Shown: positions 35,795 to 46,200 of the stretch, piece by piece
How the letters are laid out: each line of letters starts with the position of its first letter
Numbering within the stretch: the first letter of the stretch is position 1
From: Planctomycetota bacterium
GTDB taxonomy: Bacteria > Planctomycetota > MHYJ01 > WSZJ01 > JACPWG01
Reading direction: 5' to 3'
NCBI GenBank assembly: GCA_016197205.1
Contig: JACPWG010000116.1
Location: 1 to 64,000, forward strand
DNA length: 64,000 bases
The notes under the pieces: generated by a model
The model's database searches: none
Seen by the model: the letters and a program-made list of their open reading frames with translations, nothing else
What the model was told of the DNA's origin: nothing
Program-made: the position numbers and the translations under genes

Positions 35795-38700
35795 TCACGA
35801 CCCGGGAGGCACGAGGCCGTACTTTTTCATGCGGCGCGCCAGCGACATCCGGTTGAGGCCCAAAAGCGGCGCCGTCTTCCGGATGTTCCAGCCGTTCGCG
35901 TCCAGGGCCTTGCGGATCGCTTCCCGCTCGATCTCTCCGACCCGGTCCTTGAGCCCGTGGCGCGCGCGCGAAGACGCCCGCGCGGGTTTCAATCCCGGCG
36001 ACAGGAGGTCGCTCGTCAGCACCGCGCCCCCCAGCGCGACCAGCTTGCGCACCTCGTTCTGCAGTTCCCGCACGTTGCCCGGCCACGCGTAGTCGCACAG
36101 GTAGCGCAGGGTCTCGTCCGCGAACCGGCGCCCCGGACTCGACGTCCCGCGCGCGGCCTCCTCCAGGAAGGCCTGCGCGAGCAGCGGAATGTCCTCGCGC
36201 CGTTCGCGCAGCGGCGGGATCTTGACGTCCACCACGCCGAGCCGAAAATACAGGTCCTCGCGGAACTGCCCTTCCCGCACCATCGCCCGCAGATCGCGGT
36301 GCGTGGCGGCGATGATCCGGCAGTCCACGCGGATCGAGTGCGTCGCCCCCACCGGACGCACCTCCCCCTCCTGCAACACCCTCAGCAGCTTTTTTTGCAG
36401 GTCGGGACTCATCTCCCCCACCTCGTCCAGGAGCAGCGTCCCGCCGTTCGCCATCGCGAAGAGCCCCTCCCGGTCCGAACCCGCGCCCGTGAAGGAGCCC
36501 TTGCGATGGCCGAAAAGCTCGCTTTCGAGCAGGGGCGTGGACAGGGCCCCGCAGTTCTCCGCGACGAACGCCTTCGCCTTCCGCGGGCCGTTGAAATGGA
36601 TCGCGCGCGCCACCAGCTCCTTCCCGGTCCCGCTCTCCCCGTGGAGCAGGATCGGCAGCTCCGTGGCCGCGACCCGTTCCAGGGCGTGGAAGAGCTTCTG
36701 CATCGCCGGGCTCTCGCCGAGGATGTTGTGGAAGTGGAACCGGACGGACAGCGACTCGATCTGTCGGCGCAGCCGATGCTCCTCCGCGACGCTCTTTGCG
36801 TGGGTCTGCGTGTTCGAAAGCGGCACGGCCAGCCGGCGCGCGAACTCCGAGACCAGGGCGAGGTCCGAGGCGGAGAAGCCCTGCGCCCCGGTCCGATGGT
36901 CGAGGTAGAGGACGCCGAGGACGTCCTGCTCGAGCAGCAGAGGCGCCGCGAGGACCGACCGGATGCGGAGGTTCGCGATGCTGCGACGCGCCTTGAGCGA
37001 GTCGTCCCGGAGGGCGTCGTCGACACGCAGCGGCGCGCGGCTCTCCGCCACCTTGCGGCAGACGGAGCGGCTGAATTGGAACGAGGGCGAATCGATCTCC
37101 CGGTCGTCGAAGTTCCGCGAGCGGCGCACGGAGAGGGAGCCGTCCGGCTCGCGCAGGACCACGAAGCCGCGCTCCGCGCGCGTGACCTGCAGCGCGGAGG
37201 CGAGCGCGAGGTCCAGCATGCGGTCCTCGTCGAGCCCGGCCTCGAGGACACGGGCGAGCATGCTGAGCGCGAGCACGCCTTCGCGCGGCACCGCCGGCGC
37301 GCCGGCTGTGCCGGCTTCTTCGGACGGGCCGGCGTCCCCGCCGCCGACCGCACCCGCGCCGGGACTCGCGGCCCCCGCGACCGCCCCCCGCAAGCGAACC
37401 CGATGAGCCGCCGCCTCCGCCAGCAGGTCGAGCACCGGGGGCCGGGCAAAATAAGCGCGGCGCCAGCGCGCGGGGATGCGTTCGGCCATCCGGAACATCG
37501 TGTCCAGCGCGGCGGCGAGCGCGTCCTCGGCGGGAGCCGCGTCCCCCGCGAGCCGCAACGCGCGCGCGAGAAGCTGCTGCAGCGGCCACGAGTCCTCCGG
37601 CGTAATGTGCCGCGGGGTCTCGGCCAGATGCGCCCGCAGGGCGTCGGCGGCGCGACGCGCGGCCGCGACGGCCTTCGCGGACTCACCGGCGCGCTCGGCC
37701 TCGTCCAGCCACACGTGCGCCTGCGCGCGCAACATCCCCACCAGGACCTGGCGCACGCCCAGCCCTTCCAGCAGCGGACGCGCCTCGTCCAGGGCGGCTG
37801 CCGCGTTCTCCAGGTCCCCCAGGCTGCGACGCGCCTCCGCCAGCTCGACGAGCGCCGACGCGAGACGTCGCGGCCCCGCGCGCCGGGCCGCGGCCACCGC
37901 GCGCTCCGCGAAGCCCGGCACGCCCGACCGCTCGCCCCGTTCGAGCGCGATCGCCGCCCGCAAGTACAGCGAGTAACAACTGTGCGATTCCAGCCCGTTC
38001 GCTTCGGCCGCCTCCGTCGCCCGATCGGCCGCGGCCGCGGCCTCTTCGTAGCGGCCGAGGGTCAGCAGCATCCCGGCCAGATTGGACAGCGCGCGGAAGA
38101 TCCGCAGCGGCTGCCCTGCGCGCTCCGCCTCGTCGAGGGAGCGGCGATACACCTCCTCCGCCTCGTCGAACCGGTCCTGTCCCGCGAGCGAAATCGCCAG
38201 GTTCGTAAGCAGCCCGGGCGCCGCGGCGCGGTCCGGCCCGCCCTCCATCAGTTCCAGTGCCCGCCGATAGTGGTGCTCGGCCTCGGGGAAGCGTCCCTCC
38301 GCGACGCAGGAAGTACCGAGATTGGAGAGCACCCGCGAGAGCGCCGCCGGCAGACCGAGCACGCGCGCCAGGTCCTCCGCGGCCCGCAGGTGCTCCTCGA
38401 CGACGGCCAGGTCGCCGTTCTGCGTTGCCACGTAGGCGAGGTTGACCTGGAGACTCCAGACGGCCGACACGCGCGAGCCGCGCGTCGCGAGCGACAGGGC
38501 CTCGCGGTACACGGCGAGGGCGTTCGCGTAATCGCCGGCCTCCACGTGGGCCGCGCCCATCTCCTGCAGCACGTCGATCCGCGCGCTCGGCGGCGCGCCC
38601 GCCGCGCTCAGCGCTTCGAGCGCCGCGTGGTAGGAGGCGAGGGACTCCTCGAATCTGCGCAGCCCCGCGAGCGCCTTCCCGCGCGCGACGCGGAGGGCCG

Positions 38701-41410
38701 CGTTTGCGGCGCCCGCCGCCGCGCGCGCGAGCGCCTCGTCGCACAGGCTCACGGCCTCGTCGTGAAGGCCGCGCGCGGAGAGGCACGCGGCGAGTTCGGG
38801 CGTCGCAAGGTCGCGGTCGCCTGCCGCGGCGCGCGCCGCGCGCAAGTCCTCCTCCGCGCGCTCCGGTTCCCCCTTCTCCAGCCGGACGCGACCGAGCAGC
38901 AACAGGAGCTCCCCGCGTTCGCGACGCCCCGGCGGGCGACGCGCCCCCGTCGACGTGGTCTCGGCCAGCGCCACGAGGCCGCCTTCGAGCGCCGCCGTCG
39001 CCTCGGCCAGGCGCCCGCGGTCGTGGAGGACGCACGCCTTTTCGTAGAGCAGGTCCGGCAACCAGGGGCCCACGTGTCCGCCGAGAGCGGCGGCGCGCTC
39101 GAGGTCGCGGAGCGCGGCGTCCCATGCACCCCGGGCGCGCGCCTCCGCGCCGGCTGCGAGCCAGGCGGGCACGGCCTCCGCGGCTTGTCCGCTCCGCTCC
39201 AGGTGGCGTGCGAGCCCCTCCGCGTGCCCGGGCCGTCGCTCGGAGGGCGGGACGCGGGCCAGCTCCTCCGCAAACGCACGATGGTCCTGGACGCGTCGCG
39301 CCTTGTCGAGGAGCCGGTAGGCGGCCGCGGCCATCGGACCGCTCCGGATGCGCAGCGTGCCGGGGCCGGCTTCGGCGTCCGCCACGCCCTCGCGCTCGAG
39401 CTCGAGCACGGCCAGGTCGAGGTCCGCCGTCGAAAGACCGGACGCGCGCTCCAGCAGGTCCAGGCCGCACGGCGCATCCGCCACGGCGAGGGTCTCGAGC
39501 AGCCGTCGGGTCGCGACCGGCAGGCGTCGAAGGCGCTTCCCCTCCAGATCGCCGCTCCCCCGGTCCAACTCCGCGAGCGCGGGCGCCTCGCCGGTGAAGC
39601 CCCAGCGGCCGGCGCGGCAGGCCACGCGCCCTTCGCCGACCAGCGCGCGCAAGGCCTCCTCGACGCGCGCGGGCACGCCGCCGGTCCGTTCGTGGACGAA
39701 CTTGCACAGCCCGGGGTCGGCGGCCTCCTCCGCGAGCATCGAGGAAACCAGGCGCGCGGTCCCGTCCGCGGACAGAGGCTGCACCAAAAGGCGGCGGCTG
39801 CGCGCGTGGGCAAGGAGCCGCGCGATGGAGGAGGCAGCGGCCCTTCCCTCCAGCTCCTCGTCGCGCAACTCGGCACAGAGAAGCAGTCGCGCCGGCGCGG
39901 TCTCCCCCTCGGCGCCCGCTTTCGCACCGGCCCCCGGCGCGTCGAGCGCCCGCAGGAGCTGCTCGAGGACCGCGAGCGAACCTGCGTCCGCGGAACCCAG
40001 GTCCTCGAGAAGCACGAGCAGAGGCTGGGGGCGCGCCTGCTCCAGGACCGCGGCGACGACCCGCGCCTGCGCGTCGAACTGCGCCTCTTCGGCCGCGTCT
40101 CCGAGCCGCCCCGCGTCGCGCGTCGTGGGGCGCGGCCGCCATGCCGGCTCGACCGTCGCGGCCTCGGCTTCGACGCCCGCCGCGAAAGCGGTCGCCGGCC
40201 CTTGCGCGGCGGTGGCCTCCAGCGCGGCCGAAGGCGGCGTGGCGGTTCCCGTCGCCGGCCCCGCGCTCGTTACGCCTTTTTTTTCGCGCCGACGGCCGTC
40301 CGCCAACACGTCGAGCCAGAGCCCCAGCGGCTGGTCCTCGCCCCGGCCCTTCCCCGCGAGCACCCGCAGCCCCTCGACCTGCGTGAGGCAGCGCAGCTCG
40401 CGCAGCAGGCGCGACTTCCCGACGCCCGCCGGCCCGGCGACGAGCAGGAGCCCCGCGCCGGAGGACGAGCCGTCACCCGGCCGAAGGGCCGCGTCGCGCA
40501 GTCGGGCCAGCTCCGCGAGCGGTTCCTCCCTCTCGACGAGCCGGCCGGGGAGCAGTCGGCCCCGCAGGCTCTTCGCGCTCTCATCGGCCAGCGCGCGCGG
40601 GGCGACCCAGGAGAGGGTGCGGACCACTTCCGCGGCGGACTGCGGCCGGTCGGCCGGAGCCTTCGCCAGGAGACGCAGAATCACCGCCCCGAGCGGCGCG
40701 GGCAGGCCCTTCGCCGTCGACGGGAGCCGCGGTTCTTCGTAGAGGTGGAGCCGCAGCGTCTCGAGCTGCGAGCCGCCTTCGAACGGCAGGCAGCGGTAGA
40801 ACACCTGGAAGAGCGTCACGCCGAGGGAGTAGAGATCCGCGCGATGATCGACCGGCGCGCTGCGGACGACCTCCGGCGCGATGTAGTGTACGGTCCCCTT
40901 CACCGAGGAGTCGCGTCCCTCGCGCGCGCTGCCGGCGAGATCGAAGTCCACGAGCTTGACGCGCGCCTCCGCTCCCTTGCCCGCGGCAAGGAGGTTGTCG
41001 GGCTTGACGTCGTAGTGGACAAGGCCGCGCGCGTGCAGGTAGTCCAGGGCCGCGCACACCTGGGCCACGAGCGGGTAGACGTCGTCGGGCAGGAGGTGCG
41101 CGGTCGCCGTGAGGAGGTCCCGGCCTTCGACGAACTCCGAGGTGAAGAACCACTCCCCGGTCGACTCGTCGCGGGCGAAGTCGTGGACTTCCGCGAGATT
41201 GGGGTGGTGGAGCGAGGAGAGGAGCCGGAACTCGTGGCGCAGGTGCGCGAGCGTCTCGGCGGTGCCGTGCTCGCGGCGCAGGAGCTTGACCGCGACCACC
41301 GAGCCGTCGTTTTCGTCGACCGCGCGAAACAGGGCGCCGAGCCCCCCCTCGCCGACCTGGCGGAGGAGACGGTAGCGGCCGTTCAGCGTGCGAACCTGGT
41401 CGCGATCCAT
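35795..41410 (-). CDS. Ser/Thr kinase - AAA - TPR - GAF - sigma-54 activator fusion
   Basis: This is a 1871-residue cytoplasmic signal integrator. Kinase domain (11-275): GEGGLG 20-25, Lys42, HYD 132-134 in place of HRD and DFD 155-157 in place of DFG; the catalytic Asps remain. An ATPase follows with Walker A GPAGVGKS near 327. TPR-type helices span about 740-1330, then a GAF domain (about 1380-1535). The C-terminus is a sigma-54 activator: GESGTGKE near 1591, GSFTGA near 1636, LLLDEVGE and a Fis-type HTH (NGWNIRKTAPLLGLNRMSLA). A sigma-70-like promoter (TTGAAA-17-TACACT) lies upstream. The same order of domains occurs in myxobacteria-type regulators; targets unknown. Confidence 0.95.
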   Translation of the reverse strand: MDRDQVRTLNGRYRLLRQVGEGGLGALFRAVDENDGSVVAVKLLRREHGTAETLAHLRHEFRLLSSLHHPNLAEVHDFARDESTGEWFFTSEFVEGRDLLTATAHLLPDDVYPLVAQVCAALDYLHARGLVHYDVKPDNLLAAGKGAEARVKLVDFDLAGSAREGRDSSVKGTVHYIAPEVVRSAPVDHRADLYSLGVTLFQVFYRCLPFEGGSQLETLRLHLYEEPRLPSTAKGLPAPLGAVILRLLAKAPADRPQSAAEVVRTLSWVAPRALADESAKSLRGRLLPGRLVEREEPLAELARLRDAALRPGDGSSSGAGLLLVAGPAGVGKSRLLRELRCLTQVEGLRVLAGKGRGEDQPLGLWLDVLADGRRREKKGVTSAGPATGTATPPSAALEATAAQGPATAFAAGVEAEAATVEPAWRPRPTTRDAGRLGDAAEEAQFDAQARVVAAVLEQARPQPLLVLLEDLGSADAGSLAVLEQLLRALDAPGAGAKAGAEGETAPARLLLCAELRDEELEGRAAASSIARLLAHARSRRLLVQPLSADGTARLVSSMLAEEAADPGLCKFVHERTGGVPARVEEALRALVGEGRVACRAGRWGFTGEAPALAELDRGSGDLEGKRLRRLPVATRRLLETLAVADAPCGLDLLERASGLSTADLDLAVLELEREGVADAEAGPGTLRIRSGPMAAAAYRLLDKARRVQDHRAFAEELARVPPSERRPGHAEGLARHLERSGQAAEAVPAWLAAGAEARARGAWDAALRDLERAAALGGHVGPWLPDLLYEKACVLHDRGRLAEATAALEGGLVALAETTSTGARRPPGRRERGELLLLLGRVRLEKGEPERAEEDLRAARAAAGDRDLATPELAACLSARGLHDEAVSLCDEALARAAAGAANAALRVARGKALAGLRRFEESLASYHAALEALSAAGAPPSARIDVLQEMGAAHVEAGDYANALAVYREALSLATRGSRVSAVWSLQVNLAYVATQNGDLAVVEEHLRAAEDLARVLGLPAALSRVLSNLGTSCVAEGRFPEAEHHYRRALELMEGGPDRAAAPGLLTNLAISLAGQDRFDEAEEVYRRSLDEAERAGQPLRIFRALSNLAGMLLTLGRYEEAAAAADRATEAAEANGLESHSCYSLYLRAAIALERGERSGVPGFAERAVAAARRAGPRRLASALVELAEARRSLGDLENAAAALDEARPLLEGLGVRQVLVGMLRAQAHVWLDEAERAGESAKAVAAARRAADALRAHLAETPRHITPEDSWPLQQLLARALRLAGDAAPAEDALAAALDTMFRMAERIPARWRRAYFARPPVLDLLAEAAAHRVRLRGAVAGAASPGAGAVGGGDAGPSEEAGTAGAPAVPREGVLALSMLARVLEAGLDEDRMLDLALASALQVTRAERGFVVLREPDGSLSVRRSRNFDDREIDSPSFQFSRSVCRKVAESRAPLRVDDALRDDSLKARRSIANLRIRSVLAAPLLLEQDVLGVLYLDHRTGAQGFSASDLALVSEFARRLAVPLSNTQTHAKSVAEEHRLRRQIESLSVRFHFHNILGESPAMQKLFHALERVAATELPILLHGESGTGKELVARAIHFNGPRKAKAFVAENCGALSTPLLESELFGHRKGSFTGAGSDREGLFAMANGGTLLLDEVGEMSPDLQKKLLRVLQEGEVRPVGATHSIRVDCRIIAATHRDLRAMVREGQFREDLYFRLGVVDVKIPPLRERREDIPLLAQAFLEEAARGTSSPGRRFADETLRYLCDYAWPGNVRELQNEVRKLVALGGAVLTSDLLSPGLKPARASSRARHGLKDRVGEIEREAIRKALDANGWNIRKTAPLLGLNRMSLARRMKKYGLVPPGS

Positions 41411-41466
41411 CCGGGGCGCCCGCGCGAAGGGAGGAGGAAGGAAAAAGGGACAAGCGGCACCCCGGA

Positions 41467-41495
41467 AGTGTAGCAGCGCGGCGGGCGCATTTCAA
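41467..41495 (-). promoter_or_regulatory. Sigma-70-like promoter of the fusion kinase
   Basis: Minus strand: TTGAAA, a 17-bp spacer, then TACACT, ending about 57 bp before ATG 41410. Confidence 0.55.
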
Positions 41496-41578
41496 CCGAA
41501 CGCGTCGCAGGGCCGGGCGCGGGGTCGCGTTCCGCGCAGGCGCGATTCGGTGCGGCGGGCAGGGCGTGGAGCCGCGGC

Positions 41579-42163
41579 CTACGCGACCTCGAGAGCGTCG
41601 AGTCGCGACGTGGGGGCGGCGAGCGGTCGGCAGACCGTGTCGCGGCGGGCACGGCGGAGGGAGGGCGACAGGCGGGAAAGGTCCTCGGCGCTCCGCGACG
41701 CGAGCTTTTGCGCGGCCTGGAGCACCAGCTCTTCGACCGGGTCGATGCTCGGCTGCGAGGCATCCGCGGACGGGTCGTCCGCGACGCCCGCGGCGCCCGC
41801 GGCGGCGGCGGTGGCGGCGTTGGGCTGCGTCGGGGAGACCGCGCCCGCGGCCTGATACCGGAAGCGGAGCGTGCGTCGGCCGATGGTGATCCGGTCCCCG
41901 TCGTGGAGCAGCTTGCGATCGACCCGCTCCCCGTTCACGCGCAGGCCATTGCGGCTGCTGAGGTCGACGAGCAGGCAGCCCTCCGCCGTTCTCACGATGA
42001 GGGCGTGTCCCAGCGAGACTTCCGGATCGGGAATGGGGACGGTGTTCAGATGCGAACGGCCCAGGAAAGTGAAGGTGCCGAGGGGCCGCGGCGGTGCGGA
42101 GCTACCATCGAAACTCCAGGTCAGCCAGGCACTCGGTCGCGCATTCGTCGTATCGAGAAGCAT
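41579..42163 (-). CDS. FHA-domain protein
   Basis: This 194-residue protein starts at ATG 42163 behind GAGGAGGAAGG. The FHA phosphothreonine-binding core is at about 30-100 with GRSHLNTVPI, VSLGHALIV and DLSSRNGLRVNG. A Pro/Ala/Thr linker and a short basic helical C-terminus (LSPSLRRARRD) follow. FHA proteins bind phosphothreonine on kinase substrates, so this is a likely reader for one of the neighbouring kinases. The gene lies upstream of, and on the same strand as, the fusion kinase, 168 bp apart. Confidence 0.92.
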   Translation of the reverse strand: MLLDTTNARPSAWLTWSFDGSSAPPRPLGTFTFLGRSHLNTVPIPDPEVSLGHALIVRTAEGCLLVDLSSRNGLRVNGERVDRKLLHDGDRITIGRRTLRFRYQAAGAVSPTQPNAATAAAAGAAGVADDPSADASQPSIDPVEELVLQAAQKLASRSAEDLSRLSPSLRRARRDTVCRPLAAPTSRLDALEVA

Positions 42164-42819
42164 CTTCCCTTCCTCCTCTGGAGCCGGTTTCGCCGCGGCG
42201 GAGCCACTCCACCATCGCGGCGCCGGCGGCAAGCCCGCTGTCTCCGCAACCGGCGTATGCTTCGCTCACGCGCCAGAGCTCGACTCCGGGTCGAGGCCCG
42301 AGGCCCGTTGAGCCCTCGCTGCCGCTGCCACGAATCATCCTTGTCGTCCTTGCCATCTGGGCCCCCCTTCGCCACCCGATTTCTTTCGCAAGCTCGTGGC
42401 CACCCTTTGCTCGTGCATGAATTCTGGAGGCGCGCCCGAGCCCCTGGCCCGGAATTGAGCACCCCGCGTGCCGTCCGTCCTTCCCCGCAGCCCCCAACGC
42501 AACCTCATGAGAATGAGCCCATTGCGGACAGCTATCGAGCGCGGCGAAACCGGGGCGTGGGGCCTGCATGGCACGCCCGTGTGCCGGCGTGAATTTCTGG
42601 AACGGGTCGCCGCGCGTCGACGTGCTCGCGCCCTGCTCCGCAAAGGGACTTGACATGCACTGGGAGCAGGATTTCACGAATTCCGGCGAAATACACGGGG
42701 CTGGGGCGGGCCACGGGTCGATCCAGGGCGAGGCGAGACCCGTCGGCGGGCGACCGGGGCCGGCGCGCGCAACGACCCGCGGCTTGACCCGGGCCCGAGC
42801 ACGCGAGTAGAATTGTGCG
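42164..42819. other. Long spacer without visible gene
   Basis: No convincing gene, RNA or promoter was found. Several overlapping frames are open because of the high GC, but none has a domain or ribosome site. Confidence 0.5.
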
Positions 42820-42943
42820 GGTGGCCTTGACGAGCTTCGGGGACGTTCCGCGGACGGAACCAAGCGAGTCGAACGGCCTGTGGCCGTTCGCACAGGCCGG
42901 CCTGCGCTCCGTAGCCCGCGTCGAGCGAGCGAAGGTGGGAGGC
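42820..42943 (+). repeat. Second dispersed repeat family, copy 2
   Basis: Aligned to 35210-35330 (minus), with a 62-bp closest core at 42882-42943. The 163-bp repeat lies about 145 bp further on. Confidence 0.75.
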
Positions 42944-43088
42944 ACGCGAACGCAGGCCTCGTGCGCGGACTCGTGGCCGGTCCTCGTGCCCGGCCCGTGG
43001 CCGCAACCACCCGGGCGCACGCTTCCTCGCTCCAGCCTCCCCCGTCGCGCTGCGCGCTCCGGGCGAGGGCGCGGCGCCAGGCAACCAA

Positions 43089-43251
43089 GTACGGCTCCCC
43101 GGAGGTCGGTGGCCAATCGGCGAAGGCAAGTGTGGCCGCCCGCGAGGCGCGCGAGCGCGGCGTAGTGACGGAGAACTACGGCGAGCGAGCGCAACAAAGC
43201 GGGCGGCCAAAATCGCCGAGCAAATGGGTCACCCAATTCCGTGGGGCGGTA
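43089..43251 (+). repeat. 163-bp dispersed repeat, copy 2
   Basis: Aligned to 3028-3190 on the opposite strand. It ends just before the start region of the kinase-TPR gene. Confidence 0.85.
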
Positions 43252-43275
43252 CTACTAGTGGCGGAGGCCCGAGGC

Positions 43276-46200
43276 GTGTCTACCGACCATCCGTCCCTCC
43301 CGCCCCCGGATCCCTCGCCCGCTCCCGATCCCGTCGCCCCCTCCCCCGCGGGGGCCGATCGCACGATCGTCGACCTCGCGCCGTCGAGTCCCTCCCTCTT
43401 GGCGCCCTCGGCCGCCGCGCCCGCGACCGTACCGGGGCCCGCCGCGGCGGCGACGGCGCAGCGGCCGACGATCGCCTCGCTCGGTCGCTATCGACTCGAG
43501 CACGAGGTCGGCCGTGGCGGCATGGGCATCGTCTATCGCGCGCTCGACACACAACTCGGCCGGCCCGTCGCCATCAAGATGCTCCTCGGCGAAGCACTCG
43601 GGGTCGAGCCCGAGGCCCTCAGCCGCTTCCTCGCCGAGGCGCGCGCCGCAGCCCAGCTCCGGCACCCGAACATCGTCGAAGTCCACGACGTCGGCGAGTC
43701 GGACGGACGACACTACATCGCCATGGATTGGATCGCCGGCGGGACCCTCGCCCAACTCCTTCAAAAAAAAGAGCCAGGACGCGAAGGACTCCCCCTCCCC
43801 CAGGCCGTCCGCCTCCTCGCAAAGGTCGCACGCGCCCTGCACCACGCGCACCGTCACGGCATCGTCCATCGCGACGTCAAGCCCGGCAACATCCTGGTCG
43901 ACGACCGACTCGAACCCTTCCTCATGGATTTCGGTCTGGCGAAGGTGCTCACCGGAGACGCCGCGCAGCCGATCACGCGCACCGGCTCCCTCCTCGGCAC
44001 GCCGGCCTACATGAGCCCGGAGATGGCCGCGGGCGATCCCACGCGCGTCGACGCCCGCAGCGACCTCTTCTCCCTCGGCGTCATCCTCTACGAATTCCTC
44101 ACCGGCGAACGCCCCTTCGAAGGCGCGACGCCGATGGAGGTCCTCTTCCGCGTCATGGGCTCGGAACCGGAGCCCCCGTCGCGCATCCTCCGTCGCCTGG
44201 GCTCCCGCCCCGCGCCGGACCGCGAGACCATTTGCCTCAAGTGCCTCGAGAAGGAACCCGGACGCAGATATCCGGACTGCGAGGAGCTGGCGCGCGACCT
44301 CGAGCGCTACCTCGAGGGCGAACCCATTCAGGCACGTCGACTCTCGCGAGCCGGCCGGCTGTGGCGGAGCCTCGTCCGCCACCGAGCCGTCGCCGTGCCG
44401 AGCGCGCTCGCCGCGACCCTGGTCCTCGCTTTCACCGCCCAGGCGCTCCACGCGCGCGCCGACCGGCGGGAGCGCGTCGCGTCGGCCCTCGCCACGGGTA
44501 GGGCCGCGCGCGCGGCCGGGCACGCCACCGAGGCACGCGACGCCTTCAAGGAGGCCCTGCATCGAGAGCCCGACCAGGCCGAGGCCGTCGCCGGACTCGC
44601 GTGGGCCGAGGAAAACCTCCGCGCCGCCGCGGTGGCCTCCGAAGCGGACCGCCGTCACGCCGCCGCCCAGGCCGAGGCGGACCGCAGCCTGGCCCGCGCA
44701 AACGGCCTCTGGTACGAGGCCAAGCTCGTGCTCTATCGGTCCGACGTCCCCCTCGAACGCTACCACGAAAAGCTCGCGGCCGCGCTCGCGGACTACGAAG
44801 CCGCGCTCGCCCAGGCGCCCGACGCAGGCTGGATCCTCGAGGCCCGCGGACGCGTGCGGGCGCAGACCAACGACCTCGCGGGCGCGGAGGACGACCTGAA
44901 ACGGGCGGCGGCCGCGCTGGGAGCCGAGCGGGGCAAGGCGGCGCGGCGAGCGCTCGGCCGCGTGTTTCTCGAACGCTCGCTCGACCTGCTGTACGCCTCC
45001 ACCGCTTCGCGGCGGGCGGCCCGCAACCAGCAGGCAGCGGAGCTGCGCGCCCGGTCGCTCGCCGAACTCGAAGCCTCCGCCGACGCGCCGGAAGGGCGCG
45101 GGTCCGCCGAGGAGGAAGAGGTGGCGCGCACGCTCGCCGAGGGCTTCTCGGCCTTCGCCCGGGGAGACGAGCGACAGGCGTGCGAGCTGTTTCGACGGGG
45201 GTTCGAACGACAAGCGAACGAGGAGTACGCCTGGGCTCTTTCCGTGGCATCGAAGGGGGCGGAACGGGAGGAGTGGCGGGAGAAGGCGCTGCGCATCCGG
45301 CCGCGCTACTTGCGTCCGCTCTTCGATCGGGGCATCGCCCGGGCGGCGCGAGGGGAATTCGCCGCCGCGATCGTCGACTATGGCGAGGTCCTTCGCATCG
45401 ACCCGGGGTACACGCTCGGCTGGATCAACCGGGCGGTCGCGCGCAGAAGCTCGGGGGACCTGAGCGGCGCCATCGCGGATTTCGACGAGGCGATCCGACG
45501 GGAGCCCGGCTACGTGGCGGCCTGGACGGGCCGCGCGCTGGCGCGCCAGGCGAAAGGGGATTTCGACGGGGCGCTGGCGGACTACGACGCCGGCCTCCGC
45601 GTCGACGCGGGTGATGTCCGCTCGCTCACGGCGCGCGCGGTCTGCCGTCGTCTTGCCGGCGCTTTCGCCGGGGGCCTGGCGGACGCGGAGGAGGCCGTTC
45701 GGCTGGAGCCGGCTTCCGCGGATGGGCAGGTGCTCCGCGGCGACGCGCTGGTTTCCGTAGGCCGCGACGACGACGCGGTCGCCGCCTACGGGGAGGCGAT
45801 CCGATTGGAGCCGAAGGGTGCGAACGCGTACGCGCGGCGCGGGGTCGCGCACGCGGCCGCCGGCAACCTGGAGGCTGCGCTCGGCGACTTTGAGCAGGCC
45901 GTGCGGCTCGAGCCGCGCCACGGGCGCGCGCTCTACCATCGGGGACTCACCCGCTACCGGCGGGGAGACGTCGCCGCGGCCGTTTCGGACTTTGAGGCCG
46001 CGCTGCGCGCCGAGCCGTTCCTGGGCGCGACCGGCCCGCGCGCCAAGCCCCAGTCCGCCCTCCGCGCGGAGGTCGCGGAAGCGCTCTCGGCCTTTGAGAC
46101 GGCGATGCGCACCGAGCCGGCGGACCTGGACGGCCGGCTCGCGCGAGGCCGCATCCGACTGGCCGCGCGCGACCTGGACGGGGCGCTTGCGGACTTCGAC

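Noticed and set aside
42880..43275. Upstream extension of the kinase-TPR gene
   Set aside because: The extension consists of dispersed repeat and the GGAGG site favours GTG 43276.
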